Source: Gordonia aichiensis NBRC 108223 (GTDB lineage: Bacteria; Actinomycetota; Actinomycetes; Mycobacteriales; Mycobacteriaceae). From it: a stretch of 64,000 bases of DNA. The position numbers and the translations under genes are program-made. Under the pieces are notes generated by a model. That model ran no database searches, was not told the DNA's origin, and was given only the letters and a program-made list of their open reading frames with translations. Of this stretch, positions 56,048 through 64,000 are shown in pieces. Numbering within the stretch: position 1 is the stretch's first letter; each line of letters starts with the position of its first letter. Location: the NCBI RefSeq assembly GCF_000332975.1, contig NZ_BANR01000003.1:434001-498000 (forward strand), written 5' to 3'.

Positions 56048-57238
56048 GTGCCAGCCACTGATCCCACGGTCCTCGCCACCACCTCGCGCATGCCGTTCGC
56101 CGTCGACGAGATCCACAAGCTCGGCGTGACAGGCCGCCGGGTGATCGCCGCAGACACCTTCAAGTCTGCGCCGGGAAGCCACTCGCGCGGGGCCAGCAAG
56201 CACTACACGGTGCCCGCACCGACCCAGGAGACCGAGGCCTTCATCTCCGCGATCATCGACATCATCGACGCAGAGAACGTCACCTGGCTGCTGCCGATGT
56301 TCGAGGAGGTGTTCTACCTTGCCTACCATCGTGACCGGTTGACGGCAGGGCACAGCGACCTCGAGCTGTTCTTTCCCGAGTTCCAGACACTGCACCGCGT
56401 GCACGACAAGGTCGGCTTTGCCGAGCTGTGTCGATCGCTGAATTTACCTGTGGCAGAGTCGATCACCGCGACCAACCCCGACGAGCTGCGTGCGGCGACG
56501 ACCCGCTGGGACCACTGGTTCGCACGTGCCGCCTACGGCCGCGGCGGGCTCGACGTCGTCACCAACACCGGGCCGCTGGCTGCCGAGACGAGTCTCGATG
56601 CCGTGCACCCCACCGTCGACGACCCGTGGCTGGTGCAGGAGTACCTCAGGGGTGTCGATCGCTGCAGTTGGAGCGTCGTGCATCACGGTGAGGTGGTCCT
56701 GCATTCGTGCTACGAGCATCCGTTGGCCATCGACAATCGTGGTGGGATCGTGTTCGAGTCGGTCGATTCTCCCGAGTCGCTGCACGCGGCGCAGACCATC
56801 GCGCGTGAACTGAACTGGCATGGACAGATCAGCTTCGACTTCCTGGTGACCGACGACGGTGTGCACCACATGGTGGAGTGCAATCCGCGTCCCACCGCCG
56901 GCTGCACGGTGGCCACACCGGAGGAGTTCGACGCCGCACTGTTCGATCCCGGTGAGCTCGTCGTCGTTCCGCCCGGCCGCAAGAAGATGATCACGGCCGC
57001 CGTCGTCCGCGACGTACTGATGCACCCGTCGCATTGGAAGGTCAACCGCGCAGCGGTGCGCGGTGCGTCAGGGGTCTACGACCAGCGCAAAGACCACCTC
57101 CCGCTGTTGTACTCTGCGCTGTCGCTGCAACACGTCGCCGCCTACCGCAAGCAGCTCGGGGTGAACCGTAAGAAGGGCGAGCAACTCGTCGCCACGCAGT
57201 TCTTCGACGTCCTCTATGACGGCTCCGCGATCCGCTGA
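56048..57238 (+). CDS. ATP-grasp domain ligase of unknown substrate
   Basis: A 396-residue single-chain ATP-grasp enzyme. An N-terminal Rossmann-like preatp domain (VLATTSRMPFAVDEIHKLGVTGRRVIAAD) is followed by the ATP-grasp part with DKVGFAELCRSLNLPVAESI (about 118-137), the nucleotide loop RAAYGRGGLDVV, WLVQEYLRGVDRCSWSVV and the magnesium site MVECNPRPTAGC near 280. Such enzymes join a carboxylate to an amine, thiol or alcohol. No adjacent peptide or amino-acid gene hints at the substrate; a flavin monooxygenase gene follows on the same strand. It could be a small specialised-metabolite pair (inference only). Confidence 0.82.
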   Translation: MPATDPTVLATTSRMPFAVDEIHKLGVTGRRVIAADTFKSAPGSHSRGASKHYTVPAPTQETEAFISAIIDIIDAENVTWLLPMFEEVFYLAYHRDRLTAGHSDLELFFPEFQTLHRVHDKVGFAELCRSLNLPVAESITATNPDELRAATTRWDHWFARAAYGRGGLDVVTNTGPLAAETSLDAVHPTVDDPWLVQEYLRGVDRCSWSVVHHGEVVLHSCYEHPLAIDNRGGIVFESVDSPESLHAAQTIARELNWHGQISFDFLVTDDGVHHMVECNPRPTAGCTVATPEEFDAALFDPGELVVVPPGRKKMITAAVVRDVLMHPSHWKVNRAAVRGASGVYDQRKDHLPLLYSALSLQHVAAYRKQLGVNRKKGEQLVATQFFDVLYDGSAIR

Positions 57239-57285
57239 GCACTGAGCATCGGCGTGAGCCACTCTATGCTCCGATGGTGACCTGG

Positions 57286-57306
57286 GTTACTGTGATCATA
57301 GGTAAC
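57286..57306. promoter_or_regulatory. Palindrome upstream of the flavin monooxygenase gene
   Basis: GTTAC-N11-GTAAC, perfect 5-bp arms around a TGTGATCATAG centre, 26 bases before the GTG at 57332. It could be a dimer-type regulator site; no regulator gene is adjacent. Confidence 0.4.
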
Positions 57307-57331
57307 AGATAGTTCGGGAGCGGGGTGTGCC

Positions 57332-58816
57332 GTGGTTGTGCCAGATCATGAGGTTGTCGTCGTCGGCGCCGGTTTCGGCGGAATGGGCGGTGCCATCGAA
57401 CTCAAGCGGCAGGGCGTCGAATCGATCGCGATACTCGAGCGCGAGGACGATCTCGGCGGTACGTGGCACGTCAACCACTATCCGGGACTCGCGGTCGACA
57501 TCGCGTCGGTGACGTACTCGTACTCCTTCGAGCCGAATCCCTTCTGGTCTCGGCTGTTCGCCCCTGGAGCAGAACTCAAGCGGTACGCCGAGCACATCGC
57601 TGACAAGTACGACCTCAAGCGGCACATGGAGTTCGGAACGAGCGTCGAGAAGGCCGAATGGGACGAGCGGACGCGGTTGTGGACGGTGTACACCTCGGAT
57701 GGCGCGAGTCGTACCTGCCGCTACTTCGTCACCGCCACGGGATTTCTGTCCCACCCGCACATCCCTGACTTTCCCGGGCTCGACTCCTTCACAGGAAAGG
57801 TGCTGCATACCGCCGACTGGGAGGACGGCTTCGACTTCACCGGGCGTCGCGTGGCGGTCATCGGCACCGGCGCGACAGCGGTGCAGTTGATTCCGGAGGC
57901 CGCCCGCGACGCACGTCATCTGACGGTCTTCCAGCGCACACCGATCTGGGTGGTGCCCAAGGTCGATTTCCCCATCCCGTCGGCGGTGCAGAAGCTGTTC
58001 TCCGCTGTGCCGCTGACGCAGCGCGCTGCCCGGGTCGTGAACACCTCACTGCTCGAGGCCCTCATGGTGTTCGGCGTTTTGCACTTCCGACAGTTCAAGC
58101 CGGGCAACAAGGCCGCCGCACTGCTCGCGCGTGCGCACCTGCGGGCGCAGGTGCCCGATCGGGCCACCAGACGTGCGCTGACACCCGACTACGACTTCGG
58201 GTGTAAGCGACCGACGTTCTCCAACAAGTACTTTCGTGCGTACGCGAAGTCGAACGTCTCATTGGAGACCGCTGGCATCGGGCACTTCGAGGCCGATGCC
58301 ATCGTGAGCGGGGACGGGACGCGACATGAGATCGATACGCTCGTGCTCGCCACCGGATTCGATCTGTGGGACACCAACTTTCCTGCCATGACGGTACTCG
58401 GGCGCGAGGGTCGAGACCTCGGACGATGGTGGCGCGAGAATCGTTTCCAGGCGTTCGAGGGCATCACCATCCCGCGCTTCCCGAACTTCTTGTCGCTCAA
58501 CAGTCCGTACTCCTATAGCGGACTCTCGTACTTCACCACCATCGAGGGACAGATGAAGCACATCGCCCGCCTGTTCGGGGAGCTGCGTCGTCGTCGGTGC
58601 GAGGTCTTCGAGGTGACCGACGCCGCCAACACCGAGTTCCTCGAGGAGGTCACCGAGAATCTGCAATCCTCGGTGTTCTACCGCGGAAACTGCGCGACGT
58701 CGCGTAGCTACTATTTCGATCCGCACGGCGAGGCGACGCTTCTGCGCCCGAACTCGACGCTGACCACGTTGCGCGACATGGACACCTTCCCGCTGGACTC
58801 CTACAGCTACCGCTGA
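57332..58816 (+). CDS. Flavin-containing (Baeyer-Villiger-type) monooxygenase
   Basis: FAD/NADPH monooxygenase of 494 residues. First dinucleotide motif GAGFGGMGGAIEL at about 11-23, then the family fingerprint FTGKVLHTADWED (F-x-G-x3-HT-x2-W) near 150, and the second Rossmann motif GTGATAVQL near 174. A WHVNHYPGLAVDIASVTYSYSF segment near 46 matches BVMO-like FMOs. The length is slightly short of cyclohexanone-type enzymes and close to that of EthA-like ones (about 490). GTG 57332 is used with GGAGCGGGG upstream. The substrate is unknown; EthA-like or steroid-type activity would be guesses. Confidence 0.88.
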   Translation: MVVPDHEVVVVGAGFGGMGGAIELKRQGVESIAILEREDDLGGTWHVNHYPGLAVDIASVTYSYSFEPNPFWSRLFAPGAELKRYAEHIADKYDLKRHMEFGTSVEKAEWDERTRLWTVYTSDGASRTCRYFVTATGFLSHPHIPDFPGLDSFTGKVLHTADWEDGFDFTGRRVAVIGTGATAVQLIPEAARDARHLTVFQRTPIWVVPKVDFPIPSAVQKLFSAVPLTQRAARVVNTSLLEALMVFGVLHFRQFKPGNKAAALLARAHLRAQVPDRATRRALTPDYDFGCKRPTFSNKYFRAYAKSNVSLETAGIGHFEADAIVSGDGTRHEIDTLVLATGFDLWDTNFPAMTVLGREGRDLGRWWRENRFQAFEGITIPRFPNFLSLNSPYSYSGLSYFTTIEGQMKHIARLFGELRRRRCEVFEVTDAANTEFLEEVTENLQSSVFYRGNCATSRSYYFDPHGEATLLRPNSTLTTLRDMDTFPLDSYSYR

Positions 58817-58849
58817 TCGCGTTCGGGTTGCGTAGGTGTGTCCCGGCGG

Positions 58850-59587
58850 TCACGAACCGACGTTGGCGGTCAGGTTGATCAGCAGCGCGACGATCACCGT
58901 GCCGAAGAAGTAGCTCAGCAATGCGTGGAACACGATGACACGCCGTAATTTCGACGATCCGATGTCGGTGTCGGAGATCGCGTAGCTCATCCCGACGGTG
59001 ACCGCCATGTAGGCGAAATCGCTGTAGCGCGGGGGATCGTCCTGGTGAAAGTCGACGCCGGCAGGACCGTCGGTCCCGAAATACGCGCGCGCATAGTGCA
59101 TGGCGTACATCGTGTGGATCGCCGCCCACGAGGCGACGACGGACAGCAGTGCGATGAGGAGCAGCACCGGGTCCTTCCTGGAGAGCACTTCGACGATGCC
59201 GATCAGACTCATGAAGGCCGCGACGAGAATGATGGCGAACGCACCCAACCGCGTCGGTTCCTCCTTGCTGGCGTGGGTTTCGGTGGCAGTGTTGTCCATC
59301 GGCCACAACGCCAGCCACGTCCAGATCACGAACAGGCCCGCGCCGATCGCCCACCCGGCGAGCGGAGCTCCCCGGGGGATCTCCTGCGCGATGCCCACGG
59401 CGGCCGCAGCTCCGACCGCGATACTCACCACGAGCCGCACGAGCGCGGGCGCGTCACCACGATGGGGCATCCGGAGCCAGTCCCGCCCAGAACTCGACGA
59501 TCCAGAACTCGACGATTCAGAACTCGACGGTCCGGAATCTTCTTGCCCGGAACGCCCTCGATCGGCACTCGTTCGGTCGGCATTCAT
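58850..59587 (-). CDS. DUF1345 membrane protein
   Basis: A 245-residue membrane protein with about six helices. The DUF1345 signature is the C-terminal half: [17 protein letters not shown] (about 155-171) and [46 protein letters not shown]. The first 35 residues are Ser/Asp rich and include a repeated five-residue SSSES/SSG stretch from a 15-base tandem repeat at 59488-59532. ATG 59587 is used (an ATG 15 bases up is unlikely). Function unknown. Divergent from the alcohol dehydrogenase. Confidence 0.85.
   Translation of the reverse strand: MNADRTSADRGRSGQEDSGPSSSESSSSGSSSSGRDWLRMPHRGDAPALVRLVVSIAVGAAAAVGIAQEIPRGAPLAGWAIGAGLFVIWTWLALWPMDNTATETHASKEEPTRLGAFAIILVAAFMSLIGIVEVLSRKDPVLLLIALLSVVASWAAIHTMYAMHYARAYFGTDGPAGVDFHQDDPPRYSDFAYMAVTVGMSYAISDTDIGSSKLRRVIVFHALLSYFFGTVIVALLINLTANVGS
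59488..59532 (-). repeat. 15-bp tandem repeat, 3 copies
   Basis: Units CAGAACTCGACGATC, CAGAACTCGACGATT and CAGAACTCGACGGTC at 59488, 59503 and 59518, coding a Ser/Glu-rich repeat near the start of the DUF1345 protein. Confidence 0.9.
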
Positions 59588-59617
59588 GGACCAAGTACAC
59601 ACCGGGCGCGACGAATT

Positions 59618-59623
59618 TACAGT
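59618..59623 (+). promoter_or_regulatory. -10 box TACAGT, leaderless
   Basis: TACAGT lies 6 bases before the ATG at 59630, and only GGGGAC is between them, so a leaderless start is likely, although GGGG could act as a weak ribosome site. Confidence 0.45.
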
Positions 59624-59629
59624 GGGGAC

Positions 59630-60634
59630 ATGCGCGCATGGTCAGTCAACCGGCCCGGCCCCATCGGTGAGCACCCCATCGAGTTCGTCGACAAACCGGT
59701 GCCGACGCCCGGCCCGGACGAGTTGCTCGTGAAGGTGCGCGCCTGCGGCGTGTGTCGTACCGACCTGCACGTCACCGAGGGCGACCTCCCGGTCCATCGT
59801 GAGGGGGTCACGCCGGGACATGAGGTGGTCGGTGAGGTCGTCGAGTCGGGTGAGGGTGTGCGCGGATGGCGTCGCGGCGAACGAGTCGGGGTCGCATGGC
59901 TGCACCACACCGACGGGACGTGCAGGTACTGCGCGCGAGGTGATGAGAACCTCTGTCCGGCGTCCACGTACACCGGTTGGGACGTCGACGGTGGATACGC
60001 CGAATACACGACGGTGCCTGCCGAATTCGCCTACCGCCTTCCCGATGGCGTCGACGACGTCACGCTCGCGCCGCTGCTGTGCGCGGGGATCATCGGCTAT
60101 CGCGCTCTCGTGCGTGCGTCACTGCCCGAGGGTGGTCGACTGGGGTTGTACGGATTCGGCGGCAGCGCGCATCTGTGTGCGCAGCTGGCGATCGCACAGG
60201 GTGCCGAGGTCCATGTGATGACCCGTGGCGCCGAGGCACAACAACTCGCTCGGTCGCTGGGCGCAGCATCGGTGAACGATGCATACGATGCTCCCCCGGT
60301 ACCGCTCGATGCCGCCATCACGTTTGCGCCCGTCGGCGACCTGGTACCCGTCGCGATGCGTGCACTCGACCGCGGGGGCGTGCTGTCGATCGCGGGAATA
60401 CATCCCTCCGACATCCCCGCGTTGAACTACGAGCGAGAACTGTTCTACGAGAAGGAGATTCGCTCAGTCACGGCCAACACGCGCGAGGATGGACGCGAGT
60501 TCCTCGAACTCGCCGCGCGCTACGGCATCGCGGCCACCACGCACACGTATCCGCTGTCGAAGGCCGATCAGGCGCTCGCCGACCTCAAAGCCGGACGATT
60601 CGACGGAGCCGCGGTCCTCGTCCCGGACGCATGA
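59630..60634 (+). CDS. Zinc-dependent alcohol dehydrogenase
   Basis: Medium-chain alcohol dehydrogenase, 334 residues, with both zinc sites. Catalytic zinc: [14 protein letters not shown] (near 38-51) and GHEVVGEV. Structural zinc Cys cluster: [12 protein letters not shown] near 100-111, all four cysteines with the preceding GTC. NAD(P) loop [11 protein letters not shown] (near 178), in which the usual GxGxxG is GFGGSA. The final part [36 protein letters not shown] is typical of the AdhA/MDR group using NADPH or mycothiol-free oxidation. Start ATG 59630. Confidence 0.9.
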   Translation: MRAWSVNRPGPIGEHPIEFVDKPVPTPGPDELLVKVRACGVCRTDLHVTEGDLPVHREGVTPGHEVVGEVVESGEGVRGWRRGERVGVAWLHHTDGTCRYCARGDENLCPASTYTGWDVDGGYAEYTTVPAEFAYRLPDGVDDVTLAPLLCAGIIGYRALVRASLPEGGRLGLYGFGGSAHLCAQLAIAQGAEVHVMTRGAEAQQLARSLGAASVNDAYDAPPVPLDAAITFAPVGDLVPVAMRALDRGGVLSIAGIHPSDIPALNYERELFYEKEIRSVTANTREDGREFLELAARYGIAATTHTYPLSKADQALADLKAGRFDGAAVLVPDA

Positions 60635-60644
60635 CCACGAGAGC

Positions 60645-61454
60645 TCAGACCGGTGCCAGCAGGTCCGGGCCGTTGTTCGCCACCCTGTTGACCAGGGGCG
60701 AGACCTCACGGATTCCGATCGCGCCCGCCACGTCGTCGCCAGGGGGCGAGAACAACTCGGGCGGGGCCTGATGGTCGGGATCGAGCCAGGTGCTCCAGTT
60801 GTCGAAGGGCATGATCAGCGGCATACGGTCGTGGATCTCGCGCAGGTCGCCGACTGCGTCGGTCGTCAGAATCGTGCAGCTCAGCAGGGGAGGGCTGTCG
60901 GGATTCGATCGGTCGTGCCAGGTCGACCAGAGGCCTGCCATGAACACTCGTGTCCCGTCCTTCGGGGACATGAAGAACGGGATCTTGGTCGGTTTGCCCC
61001 TGCTGTCGGCTGGGCCGGGCTTCCACTCGTACCAGCCGTCCATCGGTACCAGGCACCGCTTGGACTTCACCGACGTGCGAAACGAACTCTTCTCAGCCGC
61101 GGTTTCGGCACGAGCGTTGAACAGCAGCGGCCCCTTGCCCACCTCCTTGGCCCAGGACGGGACCAATCCCCACCGCATCGCGCGGACGCGCAGGCGTGGG
61201 TCGTCGTGCGGGTCGTCGTGGGAATGACGTTCGACGACGGTCAGGATCGTCGTCGTGGGCGCCACGTTGTAGTTCGTACCGAGCGGTCGCGCCGCGCGGT
61301 CGTCGCTGCCGGCACCCGACTGACCGCTGTCCGTCGCGGCGGTACCAGCTGCGTCGTCGGGCCCCGATGCAGCTGAGGCGGGTACCTCATTGACCGCATC
61401 GATCTCGGCAGCGAGTTTGGCAGGGTCGGTGGTCACCGCGAAACGTCCGCACAT
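60645..61454 (-). CDS. SRAP (HMCES/YedK) abasic-site processing protein
   Basis: Shields single-stranded abasic sites by covalent thiazolidine linkage; 269 residues. Key residues are all present: Cys2 (MCGRF), the Asn in LLFNARAET, the Glu in GWYEWKP and the His in IHDRMPLIMP. An Ala/Ser/Gly-rich insertion (about residues 25-58) is unusual and not in short homologues. It is the position equivalent of Rv3226c, which in M. tuberculosis lies beside aroA. Here it is 35 kb away, marking the right border of the accessory block. ATG 61454 is closely preceded by a GGAG. Confidence 0.94.
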   Translation of the reverse strand: MCGRFAVTTDPAKLAAEIDAVNEVPASAASGPDDAAGTAATDSGQSGAGSDDRAARPLGTNYNVAPTTTILTVVERHSHDDPHDDPRLRVRAMRWGLVPSWAKEVGKGPLLFNARAETAAEKSSFRTSVKSKRCLVPMDGWYEWKPGPADSRGKPTKIPFFMSPKDGTRVFMAGLWSTWHDRSNPDSPPLLSCTILTTDAVGDLREIHDRMPLIMPFDNWSTWLDPDHQAPPELFSPPGDDVAGAIGIREVSPLVNRVANNGPDLLAPV

Positions 61455-61486
61455 GGCTCCATGCTGTCACGCGGGACCGACACGCT

Positions 61487-61978
61487 TCAGACAGCGATGT
61501 CGGCGGTGACAGCGGATGTCGCGGCCACCAGGTCGGCCGGGGCGAGTTCGACTTCCAGGCCGCGTCTGCCCGCGCTGCACAGGACACGGTCCCAGTTCAG
61601 CGCCGACGAGTAGACGACGGTCGGTAGCGCTGTGCGCTGTCCCAGCGGGGATACGCCGCCGAGCACGTAACCGGTCGATCGGGTGACGGCCTTGGCGTCG
61701 GCCATCACCGCTTTCGACGCCCCGAGCGCCGCTGCGGCGGCCTTGAGCGACAGTTTGCGCGGGACCGGTACGACGGCGACGGCCAGGCCACCCGGACCGC
61801 CGGTCAGTGCCACGACGAGGGTCTTGAGGATCTGTTCCGGCGCCACGCCAAGCGACGACGACAATGCATCGACCGCCTCGGCCCCGAACGCCTCGGTTTT
61901 CCGGTCGTGGGTATAGCTGTGCACCTCGTGCGGTACCCCCGCGGCCGTGAGCGATGTGAGCGCCGGAGTTGCCGCCAT
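61487..61978 (-). CDS. ybaK: YbaK/EbsC family aminoacyl-tRNA deacylase
   Basis: Cys-tRNA(Pro)-type deacylase of 163 residues that removes mischarged amino acids. Family opening VPHEVHSYTHDRKTEAFGAEAVDAL, then GVAPEQILKTLVVALTGGPGGLAVAVVPVPRKLSLKAAAAALG (with the conserved Lys in ILKTLV) and GGVSPLGQR in the second half. ATG 61978 follows GGAGGG at 6 bases, which decides the start over a much longer reading upstream. In M. tuberculosis split YbaK-like genes lie at the same place. Confidence 0.9.
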   Translation of the reverse strand: MAATPALTSLTAAGVPHEVHSYTHDRKTEAFGAEAVDALSSSLGVAPEQILKTLVVALTGGPGGLAVAVVPVPRKLSLKAAAAALGASKAVMADAKAVTRSTGYVLGGVSPLGQRTALPTVVYSSALNWDRVLCSAGRRGLEVELAPADLVAATSAVTADIAV

Positions 61979-62026
61979 CGAAACCCTCCTGTGTGTGCTG
62001 CGGGTGTCCACGAATTCGGACATGCG

Positions 62027-62054
62027 CGGAACAATTGTCGTCACCACCCTGTTG
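62027..62054 (+). promoter_or_regulatory. SigH-type promoter upstream of sigH
   Basis: GGAAC (62028-62032) and GTTG (62051-62054) with an 18-base spacer agree with the GGAA(C/T)-N16-20-GTT consensus of SigH/SigR-type factors. It points to sigH, 245 bases away. The gap 61979-62298 otherwise contains AGGAGG at about 62144-62149 before an in-frame ATG (62161) and no other gene. Confidence 0.6.
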
Positions 62055-62298
62055 ACCAACAATGTCAGGGCCGTGACCGACCGCTGCTCAGCGGGTGGTT
62101 CACACAGCTGCGGCCCGATACGCACAGGACAGCAGGACAGATCGAGGAGGTGGATCGTCGATGGGAGCAATGGTGCTCGATCGACCTGGGAAGCTCCAGA
62201 GGGGAGCGGGGTCGGTAAGCTTGATCGACATCACCGGTGCATCCGCGAGGCCCTTTGCCGGGGTTGGCGGTACCGGAGTCATCAGCGAAGGGAATTAC

Positions 62299-63024
62299 GT
62301 GGCTTCTCCCGAGTCCCCCGACTCTGCCGGCGGTGCTGACCGGACAAGCGACACCGCCCCCGACCAGTCTGCCCAGGCGTCCGCTTCCAGCTCGGCGGGG
62401 TCGGCCGCGCCGCGCCGCGCCGATCCGTCAGAAACCGATGCCGACCTGACAGAACGGTTCGAGCGTGACGCGCTCCCGTTGCTCGATCAGATGTACGGTG
62501 CCGCGTTGCGAATGACGCGTAATCCGGCAGACGCCGAGGATCTGGTGCAGGAAACCTACGTCAAGGCGTTCTCGGCGTTCGCGTCGTTCCGTGAGGGCAC
62601 CAACCTCAAGGCGTGGCTCTACCGCATCCTTACCAACACCTACATCAACGGCTACCGCAAGAAGCAGCGCCAGCCTGCCCAGTACCCGACCGACGAGATC
62701 ACCGACTGGCAGCTCGCCGCCAACGCCGAGCACACGTCGACGGGTCTGCGTTCGGCCGAGATCGAGGCGCTCGACGCACTTCCAGACGACGAGATCAAAG
62801 CAGCGTTGCAGGCACTTCCGGAGGATTTCCGGATGGCTGTCTACTACGCCGACGTCGAGGGCCTTCCCTACAAGGAGATCGCCGAGATCATGGACACCCC
62901 GATCGGGACCGTCATGTCACGCCTGCACCGCGGCCGGCGTCAACTGCGTGAACTGCTGACAGATGTCGCACGCGACCGAGGTTTCATCCGTGAGCCTGCG
63001 TCGGAGAGCGGGGCGGCCCGATGA
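62299..63024 (+). CDS. sigH: ECF sigma factor SigH
   Basis: Redox and heat-shock sigma factor; 241 residues. Region 2 ([66 protein letters not shown]) and region 4 ([51 protein letters not shown]) are almost word for word the mycobacterial SigH. The first 40 residues are a disordered Ser/Ala tail. I chose GTG 62299, with AAGGGA 7 bases ahead. An earlier GTG (62095) would add 68 residues without family support. It overlaps rshA by 4 bases and carries its own type of promoter upstream. Confidence 0.93.
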   Translation: MASPESPDSAGGADRTSDTAPDQSAQASASSSAGSAAPRRADPSETDADLTERFERDALPLLDQMYGAALRMTRNPADAEDLVQETYVKAFSAFASFREGTNLKAWLYRILTNTYINGYRKKQRQPAQYPTDEITDWQLAANAEHTSTGLRSAEIEALDALPDDEIKAALQALPEDFRMAVYYADVEGLPYKEIAEIMDTPIGTVMSRLHRGRRQLRELLTDVARDRGFIREPASESGAAR

Positions 63025-63335
63025 GTGACTCGACTCCCGACGTAGCGCCGGCGGACGATCCCGAATTCAGCTCCCTCGACTGCTCCGCGGTGATCGCCGA
63101 CGTGTGGCTCGTGCTCGACAACGAGTGCGATTCCGCGGCACGTGCCCGGCTACAGCAGCACCTCGACGAGTGCCCGTCGTGCCTTGCGCACTACGGCATC
63201 GAGAGTCAGCTCAAGGCGCTGATCAACCGGAAGTGCGGGGGAGACCGCGCTCCGGACAGCCTTCGCGACCGCCTGCGGGTGGAGATCCGCAAGACCGTTG
63301 TGGTGCGCGAAACCCGGTACTCCACCGGAGAGTGA
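63021..63335 (+). CDS. rshA: Zinc-containing anti-sigma factor RshA
   Basis: ZAS-type redox-sensing anti-sigma factor, 104 residues, which binds and silences SigH until its cysteines are oxidised. The sensor motif H-x3-C-x2-C is complete: HLDECPSC near residues 47-54, with a third Cys near 21 ([28 protein letters not shown]). ATGA overlap with the sigH stop gives stoichiometric coupled synthesis. The pair is the M. tuberculosis Rv3223c-Rv3221A equivalent. Confidence 0.93.
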   Translation: MSDSTPDVAPADDPEFSSLDCSAVIADVWLVLDNECDSAARARLQQHLDECPSCLAHYGIESQLKALINRKCGGDRAPDSLRDRLRVEIRKTVVVRETRYSTGE

Positions 63336-63440
63336 CCTCGATCCCGGGGCTCGGCCCGCGGTCTCACCGGCACCGATTCCAGAGTTCGGGGTCAGACGTG
63401 GGACAATCACTGAGCACATCGGAGACGAAGGAGGCCCGTC

Positions 63441-63515
63441 ATGGGTAAGCGCGGACGCAAGAAGCGCGCACGCAAGAAGAGCGCAGCCAACCACGGCAAG
63501 CGCCCCAACGCCTGA
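63441..63515 (+). CDS. Ribosomal protein bL37 (24 residues)
   Basis: A 24-codon gene for the very basic peptide that begins MGKRGRKKRARKK and ends NHGKRPNA. It matches the actinobacterial 50S protein bL37 first seen in mycobacterial ribosome structures. A full GAAGGAGG lies just upstream of ATG 63441, and the gene sits between rshA and the small biotinylated protein gene, with a terminator 19 bases later. It is too short for most automatic callers. Confidence 0.88.
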   Translation: MGKRGRKKRARKKSAANHGKRPNA

Positions 63516-63534
63516 GCTGCGTGCCAGACGAAAC

Positions 63535-63585
63535 GCCCGGAGCGTGATCGCCGGTCATCTCGACCGCGTTCCGCCCGGGCTTTTT
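63535..63585 (+). terminator. Rho-independent terminator after bL37
   Basis: GCCCGG (63535-63540) pairs with CCGGGC (63575-63580), followed directly by TTTTT. This is the only classical hairpin plus U tract in the window. Confidence 0.85.
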
Positions 63586-63675
63586 CGTGTCGTCGCGCGG
63601 GATGGACGGCGTTTCGCCGGTGGCCGTCGGGTCTCGGGCCTGTGGTGTCGCGGCGGTGCCGCCGCGGCGGTGGAT

Positions 63676-63681
63676 TAGATT
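63676..63681 (+). promoter_or_regulatory. -10 box TAGATT, leaderless
   Basis: TAGATT lies 7 bases before ATG 63689 and no ribosome site intervenes. Confidence 0.5.
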
Positions 63682-63688
63682 TGGTGCC

Positions 63689-63904
63689 ATGGCAGAAGAT
63701 GTGGTCGCCGAGATCGTGGCGAGTGTTCTCGAAGTCCGGGCAACTCCCGGCCAGCAGATCGAGATCGGCGACACACTGGTGCTGCTGGAATCGATGAAGA
63801 TGGAGATCCCGGTGCTGGCCGAGGAATCGGGAACCCTTGCCGAGGTCCTGGTCGCCGTGGGTGATGTGATCCAGGCAGGCGACGTCATCGCGATCTACGA
63901 GTAG
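63689..63904 (+). CDS. Small biotinylated (BCCP-like) protein, TB7.3-type
   Basis: A 71-residue single biotinyl/lipoyl attachment domain. The modified lysine is in ESMKMEIPV near residue 37, and the hammerhead fold ends with AGDVIAIYE. This is the counterpart of Rv3221c (TB7.3), a stand-alone biotinyl carrier of uncertain partner. It is too small to be a full acetyl-CoA carboxylase subunit. It sits between the bL37 terminator and pdtaS, with a leaderless-type promoter. Confidence 0.93.
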   Translation: MAEDVVAEIVASVLEVRATPGQQIEIGDTLVLLESMKMEIPVLAEESGTLAEVLVAVGDVIQAGDVIAIYE

Positions 63905-63927
63905 TCGCCGACCACGACCCGTAGCCG

Positions 63928-64000
63928 ATGTCGACTCTCGCGGATCTTCTCGCAGAACACACCACGCTGTCCGATCGCGCAGCTGCGTACCTGCAGCGCC
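63928..64000 (+). CDS. pdtaS: Sensor histidine kinase PdtaS (5' end, cut by window edge)
   Basis: Only the first 24 codons are in the window, starting MSTLADLLAEHTTL, which agrees with the N-terminus of the PdtaS (Rv3220c) kinases that partner the antiterminator-type regulator PdtaR. ATG 63928 lies 23 bases after the TB7.3-type gene. Identity rests on this opening and on gene order. Confidence 0.75.
   Translation, partial: MSTLADLLAEHTTLSDRAAAYLQR

Noticed and set aside
62095..62298. 68-residue N-terminal extension of SigH from GTG 62095
   Set aside because: Family members start near the position encoded at 62299, which has its own ribosome site. The extension covers the promoter-leader region.

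Overview
The window looks like chromosome from a high-GC, mycolic-acid-bearing actinobacterium (order Mycobacteriales). Gordonia or a close relative is my best guess, but the genus is not proven by the sequence alone. The main evidence is gene order. From the left edge, mtrA-mtrB-lpqB, a ComF-like gene, hpf, secA1, an Rv3235-type gene, a wax ester synthase/DGAT homologue, an Rv3231c-type gene, the desaturase reductase, desaturases, rsgA and aroA run in the order I know from Mycobacterium tuberculosis (Rv3246c to Rv3227, read in reverse). At the right edge, the SRAP gene, a YbaK protein, sigH, rshA, a 24-residue ribosomal protein, a small biotinylated protein and the start of pdtaS match Rv3226c to Rv3220c.

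Layout. Positions 1-9.2 kb hold envelope signalling (MtrAB-LpqB), ribosome hibernation and protein export. Positions 9.3-19.3 kb are lipid centred: a butanediol-type dehydrogenase, a WS/DGAT homologue with an altered active-site motif, and an acyl-CoA desaturation module of one flavin/2Fe-2S reductase and two tandem desaturases. The reductase and the first desaturase share a palindromic operator. Positions 19.3-25.2 kb carry two transporters, a LysR regulator, a molbindin, rsgA and aroA.

Positions 25.2-60.6 kb are about 35 kb of accessory genes lying between aroA and the SRAP gene, which are neighbours in M. tuberculosis. They include Nudix hydrolases, a TetR-controlled acyl-CoA dehydrogenase/SDR pair, an HNH (DUF222) protein, an AbiEi/DUF559-like gene bracketed by palindromic repeats, redox enzymes, four more transporters, a secreted lipase, malQ, an ATP-grasp enzyme, a flavin monooxygenase and a cluster of five small genes of unknown function. 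Four broken genes fall here: an NCS2 permease and an MHS-family symporter (each one frameshift), a class C beta-lactamase-like hydrolase (in-frame TAG), and an ArsR/SRPBCC remnant with internal deletions.

Positions 60.6-64.0 kb return to the conserved block. It has the sigH-rshA redox-stress switch, with a SigH-type promoter upstream of sigH, and a 24-codon gene for ribosomal protein bL37. I saw no tRNA, rRNA, CRISPR array, insertion sequence or prophage. Several genes have a TANNNT box 6-7 bases before the start codon and no Shine-Dalgarno sequence, which suggests leaderless transcripts.
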